From Limibacterium fermenti (GTDB taxonomy: Bacteria; Bacteroidota; Bacteroidia; Bacteroidales; Dysgonomonadaceae), in NCBI RefSeq assembly GCF_041902845.1, contig NZ_CP159486.1, forward strand, positions 2,728,001 through 2,792,000: DNA of 64,000 bases. Direction: 5' to 3'. Below are positions 53,035 to 62,626 of this stretch, one piece after another. Position numbers and translations under genes: made by a program. A model generated the notes under the pieces. The model was not told the origin of the DNA. It did not search any database and worked only from the letters and a program-made list of their open reading frames with translations. The first letter of the stretch is position 1; every line of letters starts with the position of its first letter.

Positions 53035-53181
53035 TTATATCACACCACATAGAGATGCAACATTTGGCATCTCTACAATAGGCTTATCGATGATAATTAT
53101 TTCATGCATATGATTAGGCATTATTACAAATGCGCCCAATCTCACAAATGGAAAATGCAGAGGGATATCCTCCCATTTCAT
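53035..53181 (-). pseudogene. Truncated REP-associated tyrosine transposase (RAYT) with embedded hairpin
   Basis: A 48-codon frame (ATG 53181 to TAA 53035) reads MKWEDIPLHFPFVRLGAF then FVIMPNHMHEIIIIDKPIVE. The I-M-P-N-H-x-H motif with flanking hydrophobic strand is the hallmark of Y1-type transposases (HUH His pair). A full RAYT has about 180 residues, so both ends are lost. The palindrome AGAGATGC/GCATCTCT (53051-53058 with 53067-53074, 8-nt loop) lies within it and looks like a REP hairpin. It occupies the gap between two GH78 genes. Confidence 0.65.
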
Positions 53182-53186
53182 TAGAA

Positions 53187-55973
53187 CTATTCGATTTTGA
53201 ATTCATATTTTCCCGCCGGCGCCTCGAACAGCACGTAGCCGTTTTTTCGAGCGATTTCTTTCGCGAAACCGGAAGCTTCCCCCACAGCCGCTCCCTCTTC
53301 CGTGGGAATCCACACCGTGGCGGCGGTATTGGGCGGAACCGTCAACGAAAGACGCAGCCCTCCGTTTTCCCGCGTCCAATGCGACCGGATGGTTCCCGAG
53401 GGAGAGTCGAACGAGGCTTTGGCCCATGAAAGAGCCGTATCTTCCGGCCGGGGTACCCGCACGATAAACTTCCGGAATCCCGGCACGGCGTCGTCCCGAC
53501 GGATGCCTGCCACGCCATCGATATACCACGCGCCGGGATAGAGATAAGAACTATGGAGCAGCGAATGTCCGGGCAAGTCTTTCTCCCACATTTCCCAAAT
53601 AGTCGTTGCTTCGTTATCCCGCATAAAGCTCCACCCAGGATAATCGGTTTTCGAGGTCATGGCATAAATCAAATCGTCGCGCCCTTCGTCGCGCAAGACT
53701 TTGAACAACATGGCGCCGGCCGTAATGCCGACATGAATATGCCCGTTCCTGTTTACGAGAATCTCTTTTTCAAGCCTATCGATGACGGTTCGGCGCAATT
53801 CGGGCGGCATGACGTTTCCGTATAGCGCCGCGGCCAGATTGGCCATGGATCGATCGGCATAACTATGATCCTCCGAATCATAAAACGCGGCATGAATGGC
53901 TTTGGCCGAAGCTTCGGCCTGGCGCTCCCACTTTTCGGCTTCCGCCGTGCACCCGATAACACGGGCAATCTTTGCCGCCGTGCGCAAATTATACACCCGG
54001 TAGCAATTGTTCAGGCAAAGCGTTTCGGGCTTGTCGTTGTTCATTCCTTCGGCCGTCGCGTTGGGCCAGAGCCAGTCGCCGAGGAAATCCCACGAGCCGC
54101 CGTAACGCTGCAATAAATTATTTTCGGTATGCGAATCCAGGAAGTCGAGCCATTTGCCGATCATTGCAAAATTCTCCTCCAAAACGCGCGTATCGCCATA
54201 ATGCCGGTACATGAGCCAAGGCAAGGTCACCACAATGCCGCCCCACGCCGGGCCTCCCCCGCCGTGATACGTAGGCGCACTCTGCGGCAACACGCCGTTA
54301 CCGAAATAACGGCCGCTGCCGGCCTGCTTGCGCGCCCAAGCCGTGTCGTTCATATTGCCTGTCATCGGCTCCGTACCCTGTACATCGCGCCAATCTTCAA
54401 GCCATTTGGTATAAAAGGCTCCCATTTTGTAATTGAACATCCCCGTCTCGGACGTGGCATGCGCGTCGCCCCCATATCCGAATCGTTCCCGCTGAGGGCA
54501 ATCGACCACATATCCGCCAAGCGAAAGATTTTCAAATGTCCATTTCACCGTACTATAAATCCAGTTTTGTAACGGATCGGAACATTCGAAAGTCGCGGCA
54601 TCGTCGAAAGCGGTACGAATCATCCAGCCTTCAATATCGTTTAACGCCGGGGCAGAGGATACTCCCCGGATGGTGATCCATCGACCCGAACCGTAATTGA
54701 AACGGTTCCGGAAAACACCCTTTCCCGATTGATCCAATACATAAGCGCTTTGCAATCCGAACGTCATTTCCTCTTGCTCCCTTTCGGAGAACAAGAAGCG
54801 GACGGTGTCGCCGGGATTTCCCTTGACGGCGATTTGCACCCATCCCGCAAAGTTCACGCCCATATCTACCTTGTAGGAACCGTCGGAGCGCTTTTCCACA
54901 CCGGCGGGAGGCACTTCGTAAAGGCGGTTCGTCTCCACCTGCTGCGCCGAGAGGGTTAATCGGGGATGATAAACGATCGCCTTTTTCCAGTCGCGATCAT
55001 CCAAAGAAATAGTATTCCAATTTTTGATTTCTTTATTCGCGTCCCAAATCTCACCGCCGTATCCGCCCACGCCGAAGCCCCAGTTTCCGTTCAGTTTATT
55101 CGGACTTGGATGCGTTTTCCACGATTCGTCGGTCGCTATCCGCATCATTCGTTCACCGTTTGTATTATAGATATCCGCCTGGGCAACGACTATCGGCGTA
55201 CGGGGTTTGTCGGAAGTAACATACGGAGCGTAAATCGACCAAGACATTCCCAGCCATAAACCGATGACATTTTTGCCCGGTTGCAAAGCAGGTGCAATAT
55301 CATAAGCCAGATACCTCGCCCGTTTGGTATGATCGGTCACGGCCGGCTCCAATACAGGATGATCTATTTTACGACCGTTGACATATACTTCATGATATCC
55401 TACCGACGCTACGAACAGTGTGCTTCTTGCCGGTTTTTTCTTTAGATTGAAAGACTTCCGGAACCACGGATCGTACATTTTGTTGTCGCCCTGCGCAGGA
55501 TCATACACTTCGGAGGCGCCGATCCATCGGGCGGTCCATTCCTCTTGTGTAAACAATCCCGTGCTCCATTGCGCCGTTTTACTGAAAAGCGATGCGACAC
55601 CCTTTTCATCTTTTACGGCGACCTTCCAAAAATACGTTCGATCGGATTGCAACGGCTTCCCCTTGTACTCGATTTGTTGCATTTCATCCGAAGCGATCCA
55701 GTCGCTGTCCCACATATCGCCGGTATTCTTATCCACCGAAGCCCGCGAATGGCTAACGAATATCCGGTAAGCCGATTGCCGTTGCCCATGCCGGGTATCA
55801 TCAGCGGCCTTCAAGACCCACCCCAAGCGGGGCCGTGGAACATCCAACCCCACCGGATCGGTCCGATATTCGCAAGTCAAATCGACCGGCACAATGCTGC
55901 TCTGCGAATACCCCGCGGATAAACACATCGGCAGGAGTAAAAGAGTAATAAATATTGTCTTCCGGTATATCAT
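53187..55973 (-). CDS. GH78 alpha-L-rhamnosidase, secreted
   Basis: 928 residues with a Sec signal (about 1-24, IFITLLLLPMCLSAGYSQ). N-terminal Ig-like domain from CEYRTDPVGLDVPRPRLGW, Bac_rhamnosid_N domain (TLFVASVGYHEVYVNGRKI), catalytic barrel with general acid in VDCPQRERFGYGGDAH (Glu about 496) and general base in TTIWEMWEKDLPGH, then a C-terminal beta domain. It starts right after a heptamer tract that fills the gap to the esterase gene. Confidence 0.93.
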   Translation of the reverse strand: MIYRKTIFITLLLLPMCLSAGYSQSSIVPVDLTCEYRTDPVGLDVPRPRLGWVLKAADDTRHGQRQSAYRIFVSHSRASVDKNTGDMWDSDWIASDEMQQIEYKGKPLQSDRTYFWKVAVKDEKGVASLFSKTAQWSTGLFTQEEWTARWIGASEVYDPAQGDNKMYDPWFRKSFNLKKKPARSTLFVASVGYHEVYVNGRKIDHPVLEPAVTDHTKRARYLAYDIAPALQPGKNVIGLWLGMSWSIYAPYVTSDKPRTPIVVAQADIYNTNGERMMRIATDESWKTHPSPNKLNGNWGFGVGGYGGEIWDANKEIKNWNTISLDDRDWKKAIVYHPRLTLSAQQVETNRLYEVPPAGVEKRSDGSYKVDMGVNFAGWVQIAVKGNPGDTVRFLFSEREQEEMTFGLQSAYVLDQSGKGVFRNRFNYGSGRWITIRGVSSAPALNDIEGWMIRTAFDDAATFECSDPLQNWIYSTVKWTFENLSLGGYVVDCPQRERFGYGGDAHATSETGMFNYKMGAFYTKWLEDWRDVQGTEPMTGNMNDTAWARKQAGSGRYFGNGVLPQSAPTYHGGGGPAWGGIVVTLPWLMYRHYGDTRVLEENFAMIGKWLDFLDSHTENNLLQRYGGSWDFLGDWLWPNATAEGMNNDKPETLCLNNCYRVYNLRTAAKIARVIGCTAEAEKWERQAEASAKAIHAAFYDSEDHSYADRSMANLAAALYGNVMPPELRRTVIDRLEKEILVNRNGHIHVGITAGAMLFKVLRDEGRDDLIYAMTSKTDYPGWSFMRDNEATTIWEMWEKDLPGHSLLHSSYLYPGAWYIDGVAGIRRDDAVPGFRKFIVRVPRPEDTALSWAKASFDSPSGTIRSHWTRENGGLRLSLTVPPNTAATVWIPTEEGAAVGEASGFAKEIARKNGYVLFEAPAGKYEFKIE

Positions 55974-56021
55974 TCGTAATTTGTAATTCGTAATTCGTAA
56001 TTTGTAATTTGTAATTTGTAA
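55974..56021. repeat. Heptamer tract TTYGTAA x7 filling the esterase-GH78 gap
   Basis: Seven units (55973-56021) cover the entire space from the esterase stop codon (TAA, 56024-56022) to the GH78 start codon (55973-55971). Units alternate TTTGTAA and TTCGTAA. Any ribosome-binding site for the GH78 gene must be made from this repeat. Confidence 0.95.
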
Positions 56022-56918
56022 TTAATTCATAATCTCCTTCTCTGTCTTGAGCCAATGGATACAACGCCCGAACCACTCCCCGAAAGCCGGAGTCTCTCCG
56101 AATCCGTGATTGCCTCTCGAATAGATATGCAATTCGGCAGGAACATGGTGCTTACGCAACGCTTCGTAAAAATAGACACTGTTGTCGACAGGAACGAGTC
56201 CATCGTCACCGGCATGGATCAACACCGTCTTCGGACTCTCCGTATTTACTTGCAGGTCATTGGTGAAAAACTTTACGGACTCTTCACTCGGATGATCTCC
56301 CAATAAATTATGTTTCGAGCCTCCGTGGGTTATTTCATCCGAAAAACTGATAACGGGATAAATAAGGATCATAAAGTCAGGGCGAAGATTTATTTCCCGG
56401 TCATTATCGACCAGCAGGGTATCGTAATGAACGCCCAATGACGAAGCTAAATGCCCGCCGGCAGAAAAGCCCATGATTCCGACTTTATCGGGATCGACAC
56501 CCCACTCCGTCGCTCTTTCACGCACGAGTTGAATCGCCCGTTGGGCATCTTTCAGGGGTGCAAACGCCGCATCCTGTACAATCTGTTCATCCGGCAACCG
56601 GTATTTCAGGACAAATGCGGCGACACCTTCTTTATTGAAAGCTTCCGCCACCCGGAATCCCTCCCGTTGAATATGCAGATTCTCGTATGCACCACCCGGA
56701 CAGATAATCACCGCCGCTTTCGCTTTACCCGATGGGATATAGGCCGTTAAAGACGGATTGGTTACTTTCGAGACAATCAGGTTCCCCCCTTGATCACGGA
56801 TATGCTCTTCCGGAATTGTCTCTTCGATTTTATCATATAAAAGAATCTCTTTGGGCTGTTGTCCAAAAGCCGCTACCTGAACGGCTAAAAAGATCACGAA
56901 CAAATAAAACTGTTTCAT
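56022..56918 (-). CDS. Secreted alpha/beta-hydrolase esterase (acetyl-esterase-like)
   Basis: 298 residues with a signal peptide (about 1-19, FVIFLAVQVAAFG). The fold is a compact esterase: AAVIICPGGAYENLHIQREG (oxyanion loop), nucleophile elbow VGIMGFSAGGHLAS (Ser), acid in HAGDDGLVPVDN (Asp) and base in RGNHGFGETPAFG (His). It resembles acetyl-xylan-type or BD-FAE-like esterases and probably removes acetyl or similar groups from a rhamnose-containing glycan, an inference from the GH78 neighbours. Confidence 0.85.
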   Translation of the reverse strand: MKQFYLFVIFLAVQVAAFGQQPKEILLYDKIEETIPEEHIRDQGGNLIVSKVTNPSLTAYIPSGKAKAAVIICPGGAYENLHIQREGFRVAEAFNKEGVAAFVLKYRLPDEQIVQDAAFAPLKDAQRAIQLVRERATEWGVDPDKVGIMGFSAGGHLASSLGVHYDTLLVDNDREINLRPDFMILIYPVISFSDEITHGGSKHNLLGDHPSEESVKFFTNDLQVNTESPKTVLIHAGDDGLVPVDNSVYFYEALRKHHVPAELHIYSRGNHGFGETPAFGEWFGRCIHWLKTEKEIMN

Positions 56919-56992
56919 AATTATTAATTCAATAATTGGTAAGCTCTCGCTTTTCTATATAGGGTTCCAATACTATTTCATTTCTACATACC

Positions 56993-57076
56993 CTTGTTGC
57001 AGAAGAACTCGACGTTGTTGCAAAGGAACTTTTCCTTGTTGCACATCTACTTTGCGTTGTTCGTGTCCTCAACAAG
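56993..57076. repeat. Four exact-length 21-bp degenerate repeats abutting a GH78 stop codon
   Basis: Units start at 56993, 57014, 57035 and 57056, each with (C/G)TTGTTGCA-like beginnings (the last GTTGTTCGT), and the fourth ends at 57076, the base next to the GH78 stop (TAG, 57079-57077). The remaining part of the gap (56919-56992) is not repetitive. Confidence 0.85.
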
Positions 57077-59800
57077 CTACTCCACGATTTCCCGAAAACG
57101 ATATAGCCCGCCCTTGACAGCCTTCGCCGGCGTCTTGCCGGGCAAAACGATATCGGCCGTACAATTCACGGGAATCTCCACCTGCAATTCCAACACATCT
57201 CCTTGCCGTTGCCACTCCACTCGAACGGTACCGTATAATGTTTCATGTGATGCCCGGACAAACGACAAGTCGCCAACAGGCTCGGGAGCTATTATAAAAT
57301 GCCCGAATCCGCCGGGATGATCTTCAGAGGGACGGATGCCGGCCAACGAACGGTAAAACCATTCCTCAATCGGCCCCATCATAAAATGATTCCACGAATT
57401 ACCTTTCCTCGGGTCCCACTGTTCGGTGAGCGTCGTCGCTCCAAATTGTATCTGAAATCCGTATCCCGGTACATCACGATGATTATGCATCGTATACATG
57501 ACCTCGTTCAATCCGTTATCCGCCAATGTCCGGAACAAATACCGGTTGCCCACATCACCGGTCGTCAGCTTATATCCATGCGCCTCGATGTCCTTCACCA
57601 AATGGTTCAATACCTCTTCCCTGTAAGCCGGTTCCACCAAATCCAGGAACAAGGGTAAAGCATTGGATGCCTGGCTACCCGTACCGTATTCTTTCCGCCC
57701 GGCATCGAAAAACGTTTCGTTAAAAGATTTTTTCACTTCTTTTGCCAATGAAGAATAACGCCGGGCATCTTCGTCTCTTCCGGCCATCTCGGCTGCCTGC
57801 GCCAGATAGACGATATCCATATAATAATGTGCCGTCGCGACCAACGGCACGGGGGTATTATGCGAAACGCCGGCAGGCAGTTCGGGATGATAATCATACC
57901 AATCGCCCAGTCCGTGAGAGACTATATGACCGGTAGCTGTGGATGACAAATAATCGACATACCTTTTCATCATCTCGTAATATCCGGTAACCAACGACGG
58001 GTCGCCATAGTACTGATAATACATGAAAGGAAGGACCACCGCGGCGCTTCCCCATTCGGGCGAGTCCCTGAATCCCCCCTCGAACACCACATACTCGGGT
58101 GCGATATCGGGGATCAATCCGTTCGGCAATTGGGCATCCTGCATGTCCCGCAGTATTTTCGGGACAAGCCGGGTAAGGTTGAAATTATAAAATAATCCCG
58201 GCCCGTTTAAATGCAGTTGTTCGAGCCATCCTAACTTCTCGCGATGGGGGCAATCGGTAAACACCGCCTGCATATTACTCTTGATGGCATTCACAATAAT
58301 GCGGTGCACGTCGTTGAACAGTTCGTTCGAACAATGGAAACTGCCGGCGGAAGGAGCCGAGTTGTAAACAAAGCAGGAAAGCGCTTCCGTCCATACCGGC
58401 AAGTCGCGTGTATCGGCCGCTCCTTCCGGTTTCGCTCCTTCAATTTGAATATAACGGTATCCGTAATACGAAAAACGGGGACGCCATTTTTCCTCTCCGC
58501 CGCCTTTCAAGGTATATTCATAATAATAAGGAGCTCCCGATTGGGATTGATTAATCGATCCATCGTCATTCAAGCGTTCCGCGACCGTCAACCGTATTTT
58601 AGCTCCTCTCTGGCCTTTAACGGTGATAACCGGATATCCCGACAGGTTTTGCCCCATATCCAACACATACATCTCACCGATCCGTTGCATGCTTTTTACC
58701 GGAAAATAGTCCATTTCTTTTACCGGGGATGCCTGTTGAGGAAGAAGCGTTCCGGAGGGTGCTTCCTGCACCACGACAGGCTGCCACTGCGAATCATCGA
58801 ATCCGGGCTTATTCCAACCGTCTTGTTCCAATCGCGCGTCATAATCTTCCCCGCCGTACATATCATTAAATACGAGCGGGCTAAAGGCGTATTTCCAATC
58901 TTCATCGGAAGTAATGGTTTCTTTCGTTCCATCGGCATAGGTGACCTGAAGCGTAAGGAGCAGGGTGGGCGGGCCGAAACTCACCTGCATCTTCTTATAC
59001 CTGCCGCCCTGTTCATTGTAGAACCCGTTACCGAGAAGCACGCCCAAAACATTTTCGCCCCGCTTCAAGAGACGGGTTACATCGTATGCGTTGTAATAAA
59101 CCGTTTTATCGTAATCGCTCCATAAGGGATTAAAAACATCGTCACCCGTCTTTTCTCCATTTAAAGTCAATTCATAATGTCCCAACCCGCTGACATATAC
59201 GATAGCATCCGCCACTTTCCTGTCGGCGGCAAAGGATTTCCGCAGATAAATGCTTTGTTTCGACAATGGGTGTGTTCTCCGCCATTGCTCCGCCTTTTCC
59301 GAGGTTTCCGCCAACCCGTGGAAGTGCCGTCCTTCCGGCAAGCGGGATTGCGCCTTCGTGATAGCGCCGACCCACTTTGCGCTGAGTTGCCCGGAAGCAG
59401 GGGCCATGCGGAAACTATTTTTTTCGCTCCATGCCGCCGGACGGTCGTTTTCATCCCACACCCTGACCCGCCAATGGTACTTCGCGCCCGGTACCAACAC
59501 GGCGTTACCAATATATTTTACATGTTGGCTTTCATGGGAGCGTATCTTTCCCGACGCCCAGATTCTTTTGTTGTCGTTGTCATATAGTTCCAACGCATAC
59601 GCTGATTGCTCAGAACCGTTTTGTTCCGATTCGAGCATCCATCCGAACCGGGGAGCACCGTCATCGACCAACAATGGCGACTCCTGATACTCACATGTCG
59701 TTTTAACTATCTTCAAATCCGCCGCATATACCGTCCCCGCATACCGGCATCCCACGATCAGCAAAGCTAAAAACACGATCGATTTATACCTGAATTTCAT
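57077..59800 (-). CDS. GH78 alpha-L-rhamnosidase, probable lipoprotein
   Basis: 907 residues. The leader VFLALLIVGCRYAG has a possible lipobox. Ig-like N-domain (CEYQESPLLVDDGAPRFGW), Bac_rhamnosid_N (IVYVSGLGHYELTLNGEKT), catalytic barrel with general acid in TDCPHREKLGWLEQLH and general base in TTLTEQWDPRKGNSWNH, C-terminal beta domain. The acid-loop variant (LEQLHLNG instead of GDAH) differs from the other three copies, so linkage or aglycone preference may differ. Confidence 0.93.
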   Translation of the reverse strand: MKFRYKSIVFLALLIVGCRYAGTVYAADLKIVKTTCEYQESPLLVDDGAPRFGWMLESEQNGSEQSAYALELYDNDNKRIWASGKIRSHESQHVKYIGNAVLVPGAKYHWRVRVWDENDRPAAWSEKNSFRMAPASGQLSAKWVGAITKAQSRLPEGRHFHGLAETSEKAEQWRRTHPLSKQSIYLRKSFAADRKVADAIVYVSGLGHYELTLNGEKTGDDVFNPLWSDYDKTVYYNAYDVTRLLKRGENVLGVLLGNGFYNEQGGRYKKMQVSFGPPTLLLTLQVTYADGTKETITSDEDWKYAFSPLVFNDMYGGEDYDARLEQDGWNKPGFDDSQWQPVVVQEAPSGTLLPQQASPVKEMDYFPVKSMQRIGEMYVLDMGQNLSGYPVITVKGQRGAKIRLTVAERLNDDGSINQSQSGAPYYYEYTLKGGGEEKWRPRFSYYGYRYIQIEGAKPEGAADTRDLPVWTEALSCFVYNSAPSAGSFHCSNELFNDVHRIIVNAIKSNMQAVFTDCPHREKLGWLEQLHLNGPGLFYNFNLTRLVPKILRDMQDAQLPNGLIPDIAPEYVVFEGGFRDSPEWGSAAVVLPFMYYQYYGDPSLVTGYYEMMKRYVDYLSSTATGHIVSHGLGDWYDYHPELPAGVSHNTPVPLVATAHYYMDIVYLAQAAEMAGRDEDARRYSSLAKEVKKSFNETFFDAGRKEYGTGSQASNALPLFLDLVEPAYREEVLNHLVKDIEAHGYKLTTGDVGNRYLFRTLADNGLNEVMYTMHNHRDVPGYGFQIQFGATTLTEQWDPRKGNSWNHFMMGPIEEWFYRSLAGIRPSEDHPGGFGHFIIAPEPVGDLSFVRASHETLYGTVRVEWQRQGDVLELQVEIPVNCTADIVLPGKTPAKAVKGGLYRFREIVE

Positions 59801-59917
59801 TTTATCTTTTTTTATCTCCCGAAGTTCTTTTATCGTGAAGCATTATCCTTTATCGCTTTAAGCCTCTCTTTTAACTATCGCGAAGCACTATCTTTCTTTA
59901 TCGCCGCAGGCCTATTT
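59801..59917. repeat. Degenerate 21-23-bp repeats between the last two GH78 genes
   Basis: The gap contains about five related units of 21-23 bp with shared ATCG.GAAGCA.TATC and CTTTATCGC blocks (e.g. ATCGTGAAGCATTATC and ATCGCGAAGCACTATC). They begin directly after the upstream gene's stop codon (TAG, 59920-59918). Confidence 0.7.
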
Positions 59918-62626
59918 CTATCTGATTTCAAACACATATTCTCCCGCTTTCAACGCAAGAACAGTCGCGCCGTCGCCTGATTGATTTGCTTCTATCAACG
60001 GATTTTCCCGGAGTGCCCGATTATTTTCCGTGATCCGTTTTCCGTTTAAATACAAGAGAGCGGAGCTATTGGCCGGCACGGAAACCTTATATTCAACGAC
60101 TTTCCCTTTTTTCTTCCATGAAGAGACAATGCGGCCGTAAGGTCCTTCGTGCGAAGCCTCGAAATAGTCGAGACCGGTAACAAAGTTGGGCTTCAATATC
60201 ACCCGTTTAAAACCGGGATGCTCTTCATCGGGAAATATACCGCCCAATCCTTTATAATACCACGCATTAATTTCCCCGAACATGATATGGTTCATCGAGA
60301 TATCGTTTGCGGCATGAATATCCCAGTTCTCGTAAAAAGTCGTGGCGCCGTTGGCAATCCACCACCCCCACGAAGGGTATGTTTCCTGCGAGGCCACTTC
60401 CCACGCCAGTTGCGGATAACCGTTTTCGCTCAATGCGTTGAGAATGGTTTTGGTTCCCAACAAGCCCACATCGATATGCCTGTTATCGGCTTCTACCCGT
60501 TTGGCAAGATTCGCCGCCACCTTTTCTTCCAATCCGGGCGGAACCAGCCCCCAATGCAACGCCACGCTTTGCTCCGTTTGCAGTCCGCTCCCATACACAC
60601 CCGTTTCATTATTAAGATACTTGTCATTTATCGCCTTCCGTATCTTTCCGGCCAGCGTAGAGTACTTTTCAAAATCAGCTTGCTTACCGAAAATCTTCGC
60701 CGCTTTGGCAAGTATCAGCGCATCCACATAAAAATAAGTAGAAGAGGTAAATTCTTTTGGCGACTGCGATTTCACGGGCACCCAATCGCCCAGTCCCCAA
60801 TCGGTCAATCCCGAAGGATAAGATTCGTCGATATGGTCGACATAGCGTTTGATATTGTCGTAACAGCGTTCCAATAATCTCGAATCCCCGTAAAACAGAT
60901 AGATATTCCAGGGAATGATGGCGATGGTGCTTGTCCAGTCGGGCCCGTTGCCCCATTCATACCCCCATCCGTTGGAAGGAATGATGGACGGCAGTACCCC
61001 GTTGGGTTGCTGTTCATCGCGATGGTCGGCCAGCCATTTCTCATATACCGTGATTCCGTCGAAGCTATACAATCCCGTTTCAATGGCGATATGCGCATCG
61101 CCCGTCCATCCGTTTTTCTCGCGCTGCGGGCAATCGGTAGGGTAACCGAATAAATTGGAGAGATACGCAGCATTTCCAGCCTGCCATATTTTATTCAATG
61201 TTTCGTTCGATGAATGAATGTTGCCCGATGCCGGCACATCGCTATGCATGAAATAGGCGGTAAGATTTTCTTTTGATAGCTCCAACGGCCGATCGGAAGT
61301 GACTTCCACATATTGGAATCCTTTATAATTAAACCGCGGCATGAATTCATCCTCTCCTTTTCCGCTCAGGATAAAAATATCCGTCTGAAAAGGATCGCTA
61401 TCATCGGTCGGACGGTAATGCTGGTCGATATTCGACATATCGAGGCGCCCTATCGAATCAAGGCGCTCCCCGTGTTCCAGGCGGATTACCGTCCCCTCTT
61501 CACCCGCGACTTTTATCCGGGTCACTCCGGCAATGTTTCTACCGAAATCGAACAGCCAGGTACGGTCGTTGATGCGTTTCATTTCTTTTGCGGGAATCTC
61601 CTGCGTGTGGCGGATGGGATGCAACGCTTGTGCCGTAATTTGTCGCGAAGGCGCGGCGCGATTTAAAACATCTTTCCATTGTTTGTCATCGAAATCGGGA
61701 CTGCTCCATCCTTTATTTTCCAACCGGGCATCGTAGTGTTCGGCCGTATAAATACTGTTGAAAACAAGCGGTCCGAAAGAAGTGCGCCAACTCTTATCCG
61801 TGACGATTGTTTCGGTAGAACCGTCCTCATACGTGATATGTACATCCAGGCAAAAGGCAGGGCGGTTACGCCACGGTGCACGGTCGAAAAACCACACCGC
61901 CGTAGATTGATGGTTGTACCATCCGTTACCCAATACCACGCCAATGGCATTTTCGCCCCTCTTTATCTGCGCGGTCACATCATACGTAACATATAAATTA
62001 CGCCGGTCGTATCGTGTATACATAGGATCGAGGCGATGATCCCCCACTCTTTCTCCGTTAATATACAACTCGTACAAGCCGGCTACCGCGATATACGCGC
62101 GCGCCGAACGAATCGCCTTGCCTGCGCGGAATTCTTTCCGGAAGTAAGGCGCTTGTTTCACCTGAATGCTGTTTCCGTCGAAACCGTTTCCGTCGCTAAT
62201 CCAACTGCCCTTCCAACCGGAGGGATACATGATTCCGGTTTCAAAAAACGCCGGTTGCGACCAGTCCGACCATTGTCCTTCGTCATTCAAAACCCGTACA
62301 CTCCAAAAATATCGGGTAAAAGGTAACAACTCCGGCCCTTCATATACCGCCGGAATAACGGAGGATTCGACTATATCGGATTTCCAACTATTCCCCTGTC
62401 CGCCGGCGACCTCTTGTTGATCCCTCCCGACCGACAACTGATAGGCTGTTTGAGACATCCCGGACTTTTCTGATGTTAATTGCCACGTAAACCGCGGCCG
62501 GGCTTCATCAATACCCAATGGATTGTCGAGATATTCACATCTCAGGTTATTGACTGTTACCTGGCTCTTCCCCTGAAGTCCATTTAGCATTAAAACAATT
62601 GAAAGTAAAAGGATTGTCCGATTCAT
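59918..62626 (-). CDS. GH78 alpha-L-rhamnosidase, secreted; first gene of the cluster
   Basis: 902 residues with a Sec signal (about 1-21, ILLLSIVLMLNGLQGKSQ). Ig-like N-domain (CEYLDNPLGIDEARPRFTW), Bac_rhamnosid_N (YIAVAGLYELYINGERVGD), catalytic barrel with general acid in TDCPQREKNGWTGDAHIA and general base in TTFYENWDIHAANDISMN, C-terminal beta domain. Upstream lies about 130 bp to the toxin gene with only a weak -7-like site (TCTATTTG), so it may be transcribed separately from the TA module. Confidence 0.93.
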   Translation of the reverse strand: MNRTILLLSIVLMLNGLQGKSQVTVNNLRCEYLDNPLGIDEARPRFTWQLTSEKSGMSQTAYQLSVGRDQQEVAGGQGNSWKSDIVESSVIPAVYEGPELLPFTRYFWSVRVLNDEGQWSDWSQPAFFETGIMYPSGWKGSWISDGNGFDGNSIQVKQAPYFRKEFRAGKAIRSARAYIAVAGLYELYINGERVGDHRLDPMYTRYDRRNLYVTYDVTAQIKRGENAIGVVLGNGWYNHQSTAVWFFDRAPWRNRPAFCLDVHITYEDGSTETIVTDKSWRTSFGPLVFNSIYTAEHYDARLENKGWSSPDFDDKQWKDVLNRAAPSRQITAQALHPIRHTQEIPAKEMKRINDRTWLFDFGRNIAGVTRIKVAGEEGTVIRLEHGERLDSIGRLDMSNIDQHYRPTDDSDPFQTDIFILSGKGEDEFMPRFNYKGFQYVEVTSDRPLELSKENLTAYFMHSDVPASGNIHSSNETLNKIWQAGNAAYLSNLFGYPTDCPQREKNGWTGDAHIAIETGLYSFDGITVYEKWLADHRDEQQPNGVLPSIIPSNGWGYEWGNGPDWTSTIAIIPWNIYLFYGDSRLLERCYDNIKRYVDHIDESYPSGLTDWGLGDWVPVKSQSPKEFTSSTYFYVDALILAKAAKIFGKQADFEKYSTLAGKIRKAINDKYLNNETGVYGSGLQTEQSVALHWGLVPPGLEEKVAANLAKRVEADNRHIDVGLLGTKTILNALSENGYPQLAWEVASQETYPSWGWWIANGATTFYENWDIHAANDISMNHIMFGEINAWYYKGLGGIFPDEEHPGFKRVILKPNFVTGLDYFEASHEGPYGRIVSSWKKKGKVVEYKVSVPANSSALLYLNGKRITENNRALRENPLIEANQSGDGATVLALKAGEYVFEIR

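Noticed and set aside
58244..59125. 293-codon plus-strand frame
   Set aside because: Antisense to the third GH78 gene; no protein-like features.
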